Assembly (NCBI GenBank): GCA_033439685.1
Contig: JAUEDM010000001.1
Coordinates: 2,542,001-2,606,000, forward strand
Reading direction: 5' to 3'
DNA: 64,000 nucleotides
DNA from: Apodospora peruviana
Lineage: Eukaryota > Ascomycota > Sordariomycetes > Sordariales > Lasiosphaeriaceae
Each line of letters opens with the position of its first letter. The stretch's first letter is position 1. The notes under the pieces were generated by a model, which did no database searches, was not told the origin of the DNA, and saw only the letters and a list, made by a program, of their open reading frames with translations. The translations under genes and the position numbers were made by a program. Positions 45,013-58,000 of this stretch are shown in pieces.

Positions 45013-46605
45013 CGCTCGACCACTGCTAACGAGGTCGCGTTATGGTGGTGCCTGCCAGATATCATAACTATGTCGGATCCAGGGGCAGCTATGGACATGC
45101 AGATAATCTTTTCTTCCCATCACCTTCGAACTCGCGAGCCATTGCATTACGTCTTTGAAATGGTGGGATGGCTTGAAAGCCCTTGTCACCGCAATGCCGG
45201 ACGACCTTGGTTCTCGAGTGAGCGAGTGACTGAGCCGCGGGCATGGCTGAGATTCGTGGGGGTGCGAAAGAGCGGCCTGGAGATGGGGAAGTTGATAAGG
45301 CACAACTGTGGCATGATCGCGAATCGGATTAACGAAAGTTGGAGTTGATCCACGAAGCCGAGGCCAACGGCCATTGCAGTGGTAAGCTTCAACACCAGGG
45401 CCAAAAGCTCCCACCCGATCCGGCTCTCCGTAGCTTTTAGTCCCCATCTGTTCAGTCTCTCTGCTGAACGCGAGCCCCGCCTGCTGCTTGCCATTAGTTG
45501 TGTAGTCGTCCAGTTGAAGATGCGTCGACATGAACCTGGGCGGATGATTTGATTGGGGATGTGACGTGTGTGGACACCTCTACCCACAGCTTGATTTTGG
45601 CGATGAGGTGCACTGGAGCTCAGCTGCAGACGCAGACCGACCGCGGAGGAGGCAGGCTGCCATGCAGCTGCCGCACAGCATGCATGCATTCTCCCTAGCT
45701 TGGTTTTTGGGCTTTTACTGCGCAGTAGCTTGAAGGCACCGACGTTCACTTGGATTGGGGGGATAATTTAGTCAAAATGGGATGAGATTTGTTATGGGAA
45801 GGCCACTGAGATGTCTTGCTTGGATGTATGGAAGAAAGCCGCTGCACAGGCGAGGTGGGTTAAGGTTTCCAGCTCGCTCGGCATTGACCCCACCTTCTCA
45901 GGCAGCCAGCCCACCTGCGTCTAGAAACGCCTGCCATTTGCTGATGAGTGTCGTTCTGTCACTTTCGTATGTACTGTTTCAATCGGATCTCAACAGACCG
46001 TTCTGTGGATGTGGACACGGCACTGTCAAGGACAATGAGGCTGGCCGAAGCTCTCTCGACAACGGCGGCGATAAGATGGAAGGTTTAAAGTACACTTAGG
46101 CGTGATACCTAGTGCTACTTTTCCATCAGCTAGTCTAGAAGCCATTGTTAGGTTAGGTTGATGGTACCGTAGTGGTACTGTAGCAAACCTCGCTATCCAG
46201 AAGAGGCAGTCGCCTTCATCTTGTCTTTCCCACATCTTGAAGCACGTTGCTGCCCTTTCCTTGCTCCTTGTTCACTTTGCTCTGGGGGGTTTCCTCACCG
46301 ACTCCACCAGGGTTCCGTCCAGTCTGACTCTTTCCCGGCAAGTAGCCGTTTCATTTTTCGCCTTTCCAGCGGGCCAGTCTGCCAGTCTGGGACTTCCAGA
46401 CCGGTCGTTCAATTCGCTCATTTATTATCTACCTGGTAGGTCTCCTTACACCGCTTACACCCCAAGAATTTCGTGCCTGCACACCCTCCAGCCTGGCGCA
46501 AGCACAATTTTTTTTTGCTGCTCTCATTCTTTCGATACAAGTCTTACGTATCTTTATACGTCCCCTCCCTCTTCGCTCTCCTCTTCTCTCCTTCTTTCCT
46601 CCATC

Positions 46606-47490
46606 ATGAGCCCTTCCGCCGAAGCTGCCCAAAATCTGGCGTCGACTCGCCCAGACCAAACTAGTAGCGAGACCCAGACCAACACCGCCGCCACGGCCTC
46701 AACCGCCAGCAACGATGCCTCGGGACGACAGCCCACCTCCACCTCCGCCAGTGCCGCCGAACTCGCCCGTACAAAGATAAGCTTGCTCGGCGCCCTCAAG
46801 ACCTTCCCGGACTTCCCTATCCCGGGCATTCAGTTTATCGACATCCTGCCCCTGTTCCAGGACCATGCCATCCATACCGCCCTGGTACGCGCCCTTGAGC
46901 TCCAGGTGCTCAACTTCGCCGCAGCGGCAGGCAGTGATATCCCATTCCAAAAGCCCGATGTGATAGTGGGGTTGGATGCGCGGGGCTTCCTCTTCGGCCC
47001 CTCGTTGGCCTTGCGGCTCAACGCCGGCTTCGTGCCCGTCCGCAAGCAGGGCAAGATGCCCGGCCCCTGCGTGACCGCCGCCTACGAGAAGGAATATGGC
47101 ACCGACTATTTCCAGATCCAGGAGGGCGCTATCAAGCCCGGCCAGAAGGTGCTGGTTGTCGACGACATTATTGCCACGGGTAAGAAATAAGCCGTTACCC
47201 CAAAGCGCACACCCCTGTCTTACACAGAGAATTACCCCTGGTCAAATTGGAGATCACGCCATTGCTTTCTGAGTCATCCTGTGCGGAATTTATATATTCT
47301 CGATCGCGAATCAATGAGCTAACTCGCGCCTTTTTCAGGTGGATCTGCCGCCGCCGCCGGATCATTGGTTAAACAGCTTGGAGGAGAGCTTATGGGGTAT
47401 CTCTTCATTCTGGAAATCCCCTTCTTGAAGGGCCGTGAGAAGCTTGACGGTGTCGCGACCGTCACCCTTCTTGAGACCGATGGAAAATAA
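46606..47490 (+). CDS. APT1: Adenine phosphoribosyltransferase
   Basis: Exons 46606-47179 and 47339-47490 give 241 residues. The intron is 159 nt (GTAAGA/TTTTCAG) with a GCTAAC branch site and splits the PRPP loop. The enzyme salvages adenine with PRPP to AMP in the cytosol. Signatures are KTFPDFPIPGIQFIDILPLF at ~65-84, DVIVGLDARGFLFGPSLAL, GFVPVRKQGKMPG and the PRPP-binding loop VLVVDDIIATGGS at ~182-194. The C-terminal YLFILEIPFLKGREKL is also typical. The usual enzyme is 180-190 residues; here a Ser/Thr/Ala-rich N-terminal extension of ~50 residues precedes it. The ATG at 46606 is in good context (CATCATGAG), and no nearer ATG precedes the conserved domain. The extension could be disordered or a weak targeting sequence. 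Confidence 0.95.
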
Positions 47491-48611
47491 ACGAGATTCA
47501 CCGACGGACTTGGACCGAAAACCGAGCATAAACTCGTTTCAATACCCACCAGCTTTGAGATCGACCATCAATCTACTTTCACGCTAATGACCAAGTGTCA
47601 CCTCGCAGTTTCGAGTCTTCTTTCTTTCTTAGAACGTCACTCATCTCCTTCTCTCCTTTCATTCGTTGGAAACGACTTCTGGTAACAGAGAGCGGCCGGG
47701 CCGGATAAAATTGAATATTGACTCCTAGGCCTCTTCCAGGAAAATGGGCATTCTCGATTTCCATCATAGAATGGCCTTGGGGCTGATAAGCAGCCCAGGA
47801 GTGCGCAAGCAAGTGGAATCGGGATGTATTTAGGATGGGTACCTGGCGTTTGTTCATCTTCTCTCTTCTTTGGGTGGTTTCTCAACAAAAGGTTTAACGA
47901 TTCAGTTATTTTTGGGAAACGAATGAATGGGTGGTGGATTAATTTACAGAGGCCACACATACCCGCGCAAACAAATCGCTTAAGGGGGGGTTTTATGCAT
48001 TATATCTCAGTCATAGACCACATCGATTCGTTCGTAAGAGCCCATCCCATAAAGCTCATGCAGTGTCTTGCACGCATATACGAAATGAATTATGATATCA
48101 GCGATGACCGATGCTTCAAACTACAGGCGATTCAGAAGGTGATGCCTATCACAGACGTTGGATGTTTACCTTAGGTCGTGATTGATGTGATAACGTCCCG
48201 AAGGCGATGTTACAATGTTGGCGAACCTCTTGCTCTGTTGATATTACATGATTGTAATAAATTCACATGCCAATGTGATGGGAACGATACCATGTGTTTA
48301 CGTTCGAAACTCATGTTCTCGCCTCCTGACTGAGGTCGGACCCAACTGGTAAACCCGAAGATTCATTACATGAGACAAATACGCAATCAGATACCGAACC
48401 CTCAACCAGAAAAGTGTTAACTAACTCTTGCTGAACGTGATGGGCCCCACGCAGCCTAACTGAGTGCTGCTCATAAAGCATGATCTTCATAACGTCTATT
48501 TACCCAGGTCCAACTTCGCCGCCCCGACCTAGCTTAGGTAAGCTATGCTGTATAAAATCCAGTACTTACGTGTTTCTCATCTTATCAAGTAGGTAACGGT
48601 GCCATCCAGAA
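47491..48611. other. Intergenic, convergent 3' ends of APT1 and the EDEM mannosidase
   Basis: About 1.1 kb of AT-richer sequence. No gene was seen. Confidence 0.45.
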
Positions 48612-51600
48612 TCAACCCTCATCCACAATGATATTCTTCACCCTCGTGCCTGAACTCTCTATATAATACCTTCTCATCAACCCAACCCTCTCCGCCATTG
48701 CCAGTCGATGATACGTCATGTCCCCGCCACCAACCATGATCATGGCAATCGGATGGCGGCGCTGGATCCCGGCCGGTGTAAGCTGGACCTCATCCAGCAG
48801 CGGTCGAACCAGACCCGACGCCGGCCCATACCCACTGTTCTTGTAGTCCTCGTCTTCTCCCTCGTCCTCTTCGTCCGACACCATCACCACCAGCTGCAAC
48901 GACTTGACTGCCGGTTTGTACGCGGGTATGTTCCCCATCTTGACGCTGAAGCTGCACCCACCGCGGCGCATAATCATGACTTGGTAGTCGCGCGAGGACT
49001 CCTCGGGCAAGGATCCAGAGCAGGCTTCGCCGGCCGCATACACGGTATGCCAGGGAAGCATACTGCCGGGCACAGGGCCGAACTCTGGAATGCGTACGCC
49101 GGTGGGAACATCAACAGGCGGCAAAGGTGCAGCACCGATTCCCGTGGCCGTTACCGCTGTCTGGTTGAAGACGAGGTTATAATAAGGGTAGGAGGCAGAA
49201 GACAGTGAGGTTTTCCCGCTGCCCGGTAATGCGGTAGATGCAGAGCGGTAGTCCTGAGGGTCTAGAGACGCAACGACACGGTTGAGGAGAGACTTGACCA
49301 AAGAACCCAGCTCGGTAATGTGGGACGTACCGGAACCGGAGGCAGAGCGGTTGGATTCTTCAGTGTTCGTTTCAAGCCTTGGTGGTGGCTCGGTTTCTTC
49401 AGGATCAATATCGCCGTCGTCGAATCCTTCCGAGAGAATTATCAGGTCATCATCTTCGCCTTCGTCCGTCTCTTGGGGAAGCAAGTCTACATGGTGCAGA
49501 TGTTGCAGCCTAACTACCACGGAATCTCTGACGAGGTTGAACCTAGGATCCGAAACTTCTCCCAGAATCGCGCGATCAAAGATGATGGATTCGTCTCGGC
49601 CAAGTGGCACGCCGTTGACCTTGTTGACGCGCCACTCTCGATCTTCGCCCTCCTCCAACCGCATCGTCACCTTCAGACCGGACAGACTCGAGACCCGTAT
49701 ACGGTCGGTAGTCAATCGTTCCAGGTTCTGGGATCCGAGCATGAAATTGAACGAGCTGCCCCCAACCACTTGTTGCGCGTTAGAGGCAAACTCTAATGTG
49801 ACTTCAAGCGGCTGGAAGACTTTGGAACATGTACCATTGTCAGGCACCAGTTCGGGTGGCAGAGTCCAGGGGTAAAATGTGAAATCGGACTTGGCCAAAT
49901 CCTTGCCAGCTATGCCTATCGCATCCGGGTCATGGTGAGAATCAGCAATTAGATGCAAGTCGAGCATACGGGAGGCATGATAGATATCGTCTCTAGCAGC
50001 TGTTATGGAGCCGGTGAGGGGAATAGTAGTTGGTAGCGCCGGGCATGTATTTGTATAGGTCTCGTCGTAGTACACGGTTAGATCCTTCCGTGATGCTTGT
50101 TCCGACCTCCGGCGGCGAGATACCGGTCTCGCCTTTTCTTTGGGAATAATAAGCGGGTGGCCTTCTGTAGTAAAGACATAGGCGGCGTCGAATGAGTTTA
50201 AGGGATGCGAATCGTCAAACAGAAGATACATGTACTTGGCTGTTTCGCCAAGGAAGAAACTCTCCATGCGGTCGCTCTTCTCCCCGTCCAAGACATTTTG
50301 CAGTCCTGCCCAGCCACACGGAGTCCAGCATCGTCTTGTAATATCCCGAAGCACCATCTCACCGACGTAAAGGTACCACGGATCTTTGGTCGCACGGTAC
50401 AGGTGATACGTTGACTCAATGAACTCGGGCCGCAGTGGCCACCACCCAAGGCCACCCTCGACTGTCTTGTCTCTGATAGAGTATCTTTCAGGTAGCGCAG
50501 AATAGCGCGTCCAGATGGCCGTGTACAGGAGATTTGTCTTGATAGCTTCGTCTAGCTCACCGGCAAGAACAAGCAGGCCAGCGTAGTACGCACCCAAGCT
50601 ATCAACCCAGTTTGTAGCCAGGGAGCCAGTCCACAAATTCACGTTCTCATAATGCGGGTGATCTCTCTCACTGTATAGATGTCGTTTGATTGCCGCATGT
50701 GCTTGGTGCCAGGCCTCGAGGAACGCAGCTGGGGAGTTTTCAGCATCGCTCAACGGAGTAAATAGTGTGTTTGGATCCATCCAGCCGCCTCCTTGAGCGG
50801 GTGGGAGGGCAGTTCGATTGGGCAACTCATGGCCGGAAAGTAATATGTGAGACTTGAGAGCATATTCGAAGAAGCTATCGGCGCCGGCACCGATCACAGA
50901 AAAGGCCCCTATCCAATGCCCCTGCTCGGCATCGACGCCAGCGCCAATAAGACCTATCTGGCTCTTCCGGTACCAGACAGCCCAGAACGCCCGTTTCGCA
51001 AGCTGTTCAAACCGTGGATCGCCTGTGAGCCGGCTGAGAACGGTGAATTCGAGGACGAGAGATCCCGCACCAGCACTGCACGTCTCTGTGATTTCAGGAG
51101 GCCCGTCACCTGCGCTGGCCCCGGGAGGGCCCTCGTGCAAGGGCGAGTTGGCATAAAATGGGATGCCGTGGCGAAGATTGACGCGCGGGTAAGGCATTCC
51201 AGTCTTCGTGTAGAAGGCTGGCAGCAGCCTCTGGCCTAGATCGAGGGCTAGCCGAAGTAGTTGGCCATCGTAAGTAAAATTGTTAGGCCATTTGATAGGT
51301 CGTGGCTCTAACGGGTCGTCACCCGGCCGGCGAGGATTGTACCCGGTGATTGGAAGGGCGCCGACGGCAAACAAGTGAGCGCTCAGTAAACCGCCGACGC
51401 CACGGATAACCGTCTCGAAGACCTGGACCTTGCTATCGACGTCGAACCCGCGCCCTCGAAGCCCCACCCCTGAGCGGCCAGGGCGCCCATCACCATACTG
51501 CTCCACTAATGCAGCAACGCCATGTTGAAAGTCACCCAAGGCCTTGGGGCCGGTGTTTCGATCGTCGGGAGACGCCGAGGCTAGGATAGCCAGCGTAGAG

Positions 51601-52046
51601 AGACTGTCTATGAGTGTGAGGGAGTAATTACCCAAAACGTCGTTGAGCTCGACATTTCGAGGATTATTGGCGTCTCGGGTCAGAGGAATGCAGGAGACGG
51701 GGCGAAGCTATACGTTGACGTCAGCATTAGCGGCCAATAAGTACAATAAAATGGAGGTAAACGGGCTCACCTCGTCTTCGGGGAAGGCGATGCGCATGTA
51801 GTTGTCATATCCGTGGTAGAACATGCCAACCGTTTCCTGGCGGAGCTCCGTCACACGGGCCGGGCGCATGGCCGCAGTGCCGGGACATATGACGGCAACG
51901 AGGAGGGCAAAAAATAGCAGCCATGGCCGGAGGGAGAACCGGCGTGGGACGGAGACTCCCGCTGTCGGGGCGGTGTTGGATCGGGGACGCGGTCGAGATC
52001 GGAACCGGTCGCCATCTCTAGCGCCATCCAATGAGCAACAGTCCAT
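48612..52046 (-). CDS. MNL1: ER degradation-enhancing alpha-mannosidase-like protein (Htm1/Mnl1, GH47)
   Basis: Exons 52046-51771 and 51707-48612 (63-nt intron, GTGAGC/GTATAG) give 1123 residues. EDEM proteins trim a mannose from N-glycans of misfolded ER glycoproteins, marking them for ER-associated degradation. An Arg-rich N tail of ~43 residues precedes a hydrophobic signal or anchor (WLLFFALLVAVICPGTAA). The GH47 domain runs from RQETVGMFYHGYDNYMRIAF and then DELRPVSC, with NDVLGNYSLTLIDSLSTLAIL, FETVIRGVGGLLSAH, NLRHGIP, GAGADSFFEYALKS, LRPEFIESTYHLYRATKDPWY, SFFLGETAKYMYLLF and TTEGHPL. The C-terminal half is long, with acidic inserts and a PA-like region (GEACSGSL; MIMRRGGCSFSVKMGNI). 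Length fits filamentous-fungal Htm1 homologues, which are longer than yeast Htm1. The intron is required: without it the frame ends just after the GYDNYMRIAF block. Confidence 0.93.
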
Positions 52047-55000
52047 GCCGACAGAGGCATCACCTGTGGCTGAGTGTGAGAGACCACATGTGTGTGTACG
52101 TGCGTTCGTGTGGGTTTACACGTGTAGGATGGGGCAGTCGGTTGGCGGCAGCTATGACGGCGACACCAATTGATGCTGCTAGCGTACGGATACTTGACAG
52201 ATTTACGGATTCCGATCGCGGGTTACTACCGACACCTGCTCCATGTGGTCTCGGTGTCCGTGGCTGGCATGTGTCCACAGCAGGTGGGTGCGTGCCACGG
52301 CTTGGCTTCTGGGGAAACAAGGTTCCAGGGTCATGTGGCTTGATTATGTCATCCATTGGTCAGAGACGAGTTCCGTGAGTGCCCACTTCCCGGTCACAGT
52401 TCAACTCCATCTCATCAAGATTCAAGACCACCACCCAGACCTTACACACCGAGAATTACAGCACCCCTCTGAGATCTTTAATATCGACTTCTATAATATA
52501 TTGTTCCAGACTTGACTGCGATTGCCAGTGAGACTTGATTTGTCAGGGGTTTGTTCTTTCTCCTTATGTCCGGTTTCGACTATAAACTGCATTGCTAATG
52601 TATTCTCAGTTACTACATATCGTCCAGTGCCAAGAGCAGACAATTCCCCCGGGCCCGTCATCTGGCACATATGGAGGTGGGGTACCACAGGGGCTGGATA
52701 TCGCCGGTGAGTTGTTCGGCCCTGGCTCCGGCGGCGATGGAGAGGTCCTGGCACATCATGGTGAACCTGCCAGCAGTGCCAGATGTTCGAACCCTATCCA
52801 TATACGCAGATACGGTGCCGGTAGCGTGTTTCGCCGTTTGTCACCCCATATTCAAGTGGATCGGGAGAAATGTACCACGGTGATTTGAGAGGGCAAGTCA
52901 CGATACTTTGGACCACCTGGACGACATGTCAATGGATTCTATTGGACCTTCGACACCCTCCCGCTCCGTATCTCTAAGGTTGAGCGTGGAAGTATCTCGC
53001 GTATTGATGACCTGCGGTTGCTTCTTCTTTGTCATCACACACGATTCATACGATGATTGCTAGATTGGAAAATCTGACGCGTGGCAAGCGCACCCGCATG
53101 TCCTCTAGGTTAACTCCAGGTCGAGCGCTCTGCAAGCCTGGGAAAGTCGCCGGCGAAGCAGCCATCAACTTCAGAGATCGTTAAAAACAGTCAACTTACG
53201 TACTACAATACGCTACACCACGTACCGAGTGGGACTGGCCACCCTTGGAACACGCTCTGCTACGCCGACATTGCCATGCAATGAATACCGAGGCTATGAT
53301 GCGAGATACAAACGGCAAATTCCGGGAGTCCGCCTGGAGAGGGCCATGCGTCACAAGTACTTGCTGATAGGGAATGAAGCATGGGGCACCATGCAAGGAC
53401 GGTACCGGCGGGAGGCCATGAAGGGAGTCGCAAGGCTGCATCTGGCAGTCTATTTCGAACCCTCGCTGCGCGTTGGTCAGTTGATTCCCGGGGCTTCGCC
53501 GCCTTCCTCTCTGAGCCATCAAACATACCAGTGTATGTAGTTTGGTAGAAAGTTTATGGTACATCTGTACGTTAGAAGTCCTACCCCGTTCAACATTGGG
53601 GGCCAAACTTGGTCACATCACACCCACGCTCCATTCCGCGCGTACCTTCTCCCCCTTACAAGTGTACCATCGATAGGCTTGAAGGTCTGGAAGCCTAGTA
53701 CCGAGCAATTTCAGCGAGTCATGAGTAATCTGTCAGGTTTAGGCGGGATGTGGGTGCAAAGCGTCCGCACATAAGAGTCGCCTCCAAGTCTCCGAGATGT
53801 CCGAAAGCCAGGATCAGGAACGACCATAATCCACACCATAGTTCTTCGCCGCCTGTAAGCGGCGCAAGTCCATTGCAGGATATTCTGCCGCTGTTCGGCG
53901 GCCAACCATGGGGCCAGATTCACGCGGTCACCTCTCCTTGATTACGGTGTGCCATGCGCGGTAGTGGCACACTGTATACTAGGCGCGGTATGATTTATCA
54001 CAAGTACCCGGCTAAGTGGAGTGAGTGTTTTGAGGGCTTCAGGTTTGGATGAGATGGGCCAGTATTGTTTCGAATATAGGTATCCATCTACTATAGTGGA
54101 TCGGTGACGGTGCGAAGTGTAAGTGAAGTAAGTACGACGCGTTATTTGTCGACCAAGTCGCATATGTTTTCTGGATGTAGATAAAGGGGCTTGGGATTGA
54201 AGGAAGAGAATTGTTTGGCATGCTATGCTGAAATAGTCGAGCCGCTGTCTCTCTCTTCCTCTTCCTCTCTGTGTCTTTGAACGGATGAGCGGACAGGGAT
54301 GGGTTAAACATTAACGGTCGCTTACAACGGTTACCGTTGCGCATGGCGACATGCTTCTCGCACGGTTCTGAATGCGCAGCAACAGTATAGTATGTAAGCC
54401 GTAGCTAGCTGACCCGGGAAGCCTAATCTCGAGTCGGCCTAGACACAGTGTCATCTTGTTCTTGCTCTCCATTCTTTGGTCAACGGACAGGTGGACGCAT
54501 GGCACGTCGTGGATTTGTAGTAACGTTCTTTTGTCCATTAATCTGCGTGTCTGGGCGCCTAAAGAGAAGTGCATGCCGCGGCTTTTTGTTTGGTCATGGA
54601 TCACCATCCTCTAGATCTTTTCCATCCACTCACGATCTTGGAGTTTTACTGTAATGTTTCCTTTGGCACCACCCTAGCACGCCATCCTTGGTACATAAGC
54701 AGCAAACTTGTCGTTCGACTTCTTGACCATGCCTCTCCACCCGTAGCTGCACCTTGACCGCATCTAGCCAACCGGATGCTGGCGGTCCTAGGCGCGCTTC
54801 TTCCTCCTCCCAGAGTCCCAAGCGGACTTGTAAAGACAAGTGTGAAAAAAACGACACGATGGATTCTCTTCCCCGTCGTCCGTCGTCCCTCTTCTCCGCT
54901 CCCGCTCCCGCCCCCGTTCTTGCTCCGCCGAATTACAGGCTGCACTACCCCATGCCTCCACCCCCAAGATCTGATAGTCACAGAAGAAGCCAGAAGAAGG

Positions 55001-58000
55001 AAAGGAGCATTTGAAATTCCGCCCCTGGCAGTCCACTTTGTCGAGGCAAAGGTGCTTTTGAGAAGCGAAGATGCGCGTACACGTAAGGATACAGTACGGT
55101 ACATGTAAGCGCCACCCGAGACCGAGAGGCGGACGGGAGAGTGGGATCTCGTGGTGGGGTGCTGGGAAAAACCCCGTGAACCTGAATTTTCGATAGATAT
55201 TCCAATTAATTACTGTATTTATGTGTTTTTGCAGCCGTCACCTTTCCGGTTAATCCGTATACTGTGTTATATGCATGCACCAGCCACGGAGCTACGTATC
55301 ATGTCAGGCAGGGCTAGGTAGCTGTAGGGCTGTTGAAGTAAGGTACGGGAGGAGAAATAAAGCAGTTTGTTGGCGGTACGGATATGTACGGTTGTTGGTT
55401 GTTTCCCTCCTCCCCCGCCATGCACTCAGGGCTGTGTGTTGCTCTTTCTGTTTCCTCCCTCGCGCGCTTAAAATAAAGCTGCATTCGCTTACACGTCACT
55501 GGATCACGCACGTGGTAGTCTGTCATAGACTCAACAGCAGCTCCGGCTGGGCACGGGACGTGAGACATTGAACATTTGAGACTTCGTTGGTGGCTTCCAT
55601 TGTGTCATTCAAACTTCGGCATTTAAGGTACAACTCAATTCATGCGACGCACTTTAAACGCGTATCGAAGGTAAGGTATCTTTTGCCCGATACCTTACGT
55701 GCGATGCCCCACGTTCGAAGGCATGTATCATATGCAAGGTACTCACTCCACATTCTGGCCCCCATCATTCTCTATCAATTTGCTCACTACGTATAGTGGA
55801 GGTTAGACTTTAGATGCTTGTGATCGGGAGCTGAGGGAAGAAGAGAAGAAGCGACAAGTCTGCTTATGGTGTCGGCCAAAGGAGCGTATTTAGGGGCAGT
55901 TCCGTAAAGTCAGTTGCTGGAAAGAATCCGTGGGAGGGAGGAGCTTCATCTGATGTCGTATCGAGGTTACCTACCACCGGGTCGACTCGGGCGGTCGGCG
56001 ACCTCGGCGTGGTAACTGAAGGTGATCGTCCGCACGGACGGAACCGGAATCTTTATCGCTCCATGTCCGCCCGCCCGGTGCTGGTCGCTGCAGGATTCTA
56101 AGGATTATTTAGGAAAGCAATCCAATCCGTGGAATCGACTGCGCCATCCTCCCAATGAAACCAAAAATCGACACCCAATGCTGTCGCTGCAATGCCGCAT
56201 GATCGGGTCGGTGGTACTGGTAACACTGAGGTGCGGCTCGAATCTGGCTAGCCCGGAATCCTCCTTCCCCGGCAGGGGCCACGCACACAGCCCATGGCGC
56301 CTGTGATCCGTTGCTACATAGAATGCCACACGGGAATCTGTGCAAGTGAAACGATACGGCCGTATGTGGCAGGTAGCATAACCGGGCAGGGCACATTTCA
56401 CACATACCTACGGATTACATCGTTGGAAATAACGCGGATCATGGATATCAGAACTCTACTCCGCGCCCTAATGTCCAGGAGCGGCGCCGAACGGCGGTCC
56501 GGTGGAGCACCACGATCACGTCCTCATTTCATGTCAGTTCTGAAATTTCGGCCGCCCAGGAACCCCGTTCGTGCATACGGAGTATTCCGTAGGTACTCGA
56601 GTCCTCAGCCCCACGCCGACTCTTTTCCCATTTGCATGGGCTTGGGACAGACAACGCCGCATCTGTGCTTTGGATGATCAGCGTGAGGTGGTTGAAATTC
56701 AGTGCTAGCTCCGAGGTGAGTCGGCCATCGGGTTCTGAAGACCGATTACCGCGAATGGTACGGATATCCGTATCAGATTTCACGTCCTGGTCTCGCGATG
56801 ACCCCTACTCAGGTGTATCGATTATGTATCGTACACAACACTCTTAGACCCACCTTTGTTACGATGGTCAGTACGTATACGCACCATAACACCTCCAAAT
56901 CACGGCGAGATTTGAAATAAAAAGACCAGCAGAGCAGAGGTAAGATGGCAAGACGGGGGAAATGATCCAAGAATTCATGGGGCAAGGCATCCAGGGCGTC
57001 TTGTTCTCTAAATGGGTACCTAGGAACAGACGAGCGGCCGCCTCGTCCAGGGTCCTGAGTGGAGCAGCGTCCCTCACCACTTACACGGTCCGTATGCGTA
57101 ACGGAGTCTCGTACCAGCCCACCACCGAATCGCACATTGCAATCCCTCCGCGATCTGATGATTCTAGGAATGAGATTCGAACATACATATTGGACGGAAC
57201 TACCGGTATTTCTCTATATTCCGAGCAAGAATCCCCAAGGTGGCAGCTGCACGAAACAATATCAACATGCAAGACCCTCGCGCAAAAGGCAGCACGCGCC
57301 TACCGGTTCTCCGTACATTCCGTATACCGAGAAGAAACCAGATGCCGGGACAGGGTTGCTGGCTTGCATCATTTCGAGGTTCCCATTCCAGCCATGATTA
57401 ACTACCTAATATTTCCACCATCTTAATCCCCACCGCACGTTCCCTCAATTTCTTAGCTCCTAATGCAAGGTAAGCCGGGGCGGGCGAGTGGGTGTCTGTC
57501 ATCCATCAAGACGTGGAATCAGGCCTACCGTAGGTACCTTACCTTCCTGCGTCGGCCAGACCAAACTCCATAAACTCCAGGGATGGCCAATCCCTTGCAG
57601 AGATGACGAGGACAGAGTTTCCGCATGCACTACCTCCAAGGAGATATCCCTTCACCAGTAAGGCAGCAGTACGTATTTACACATGGACAGATAGGCGGAT
57701 ACGGGGAGGGGCTATTCATCATCGTCAATGAACGTGCATCCAATAAAACCACCATATGTCGTCAGGTCCCATTATCAACCATACAAAGACACAAAAGAAT
57801 TGCAGGCCAAGATTGAAGAACAAGGTAGTGATGTTGCCTGTTCCGGCGGGATCGCATACTTAATTGGCCTTTAACTCAAACATTGCGAACAATCAGCAAC
57901 GCAAGCTCAGCCTTACAAGCCGTCTACATCACCAATCATATCGCCAACCCGATGTGTTCGCAACCAACAAAGCTTTTCCCCCCGCAGGTATACCCGTCCG

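Larger units (their letters stand above)
41026..46605. other. 5.6 kb gene-free region with poly-C and poly-G tracts
   Basis: No frame in either direction looks like a conserved protein and no transposon ends were recognised. Notable items are the 23-C run, the 26-G run, and scattered TAGGTAGG elements at 42571-42580 and 46431-46440. The final ~150 bases before APRT are CT-rich (46500-46605), a likely transcription-start region. Confidence 0.5.

Noticed and set aside
46237..46605. In-frame open extension upstream of the APRT ATG
   Set aside because: It contains no ATG and is CT-rich leader-like sequence; the ATG at 46606 is sufficient.
53229..53540. 103-codon plus-strand frame
   Set aside because: No conserved motif, and overlapping open frames on the other strand; random open frames of this size are expected in GC-balanced DNA.
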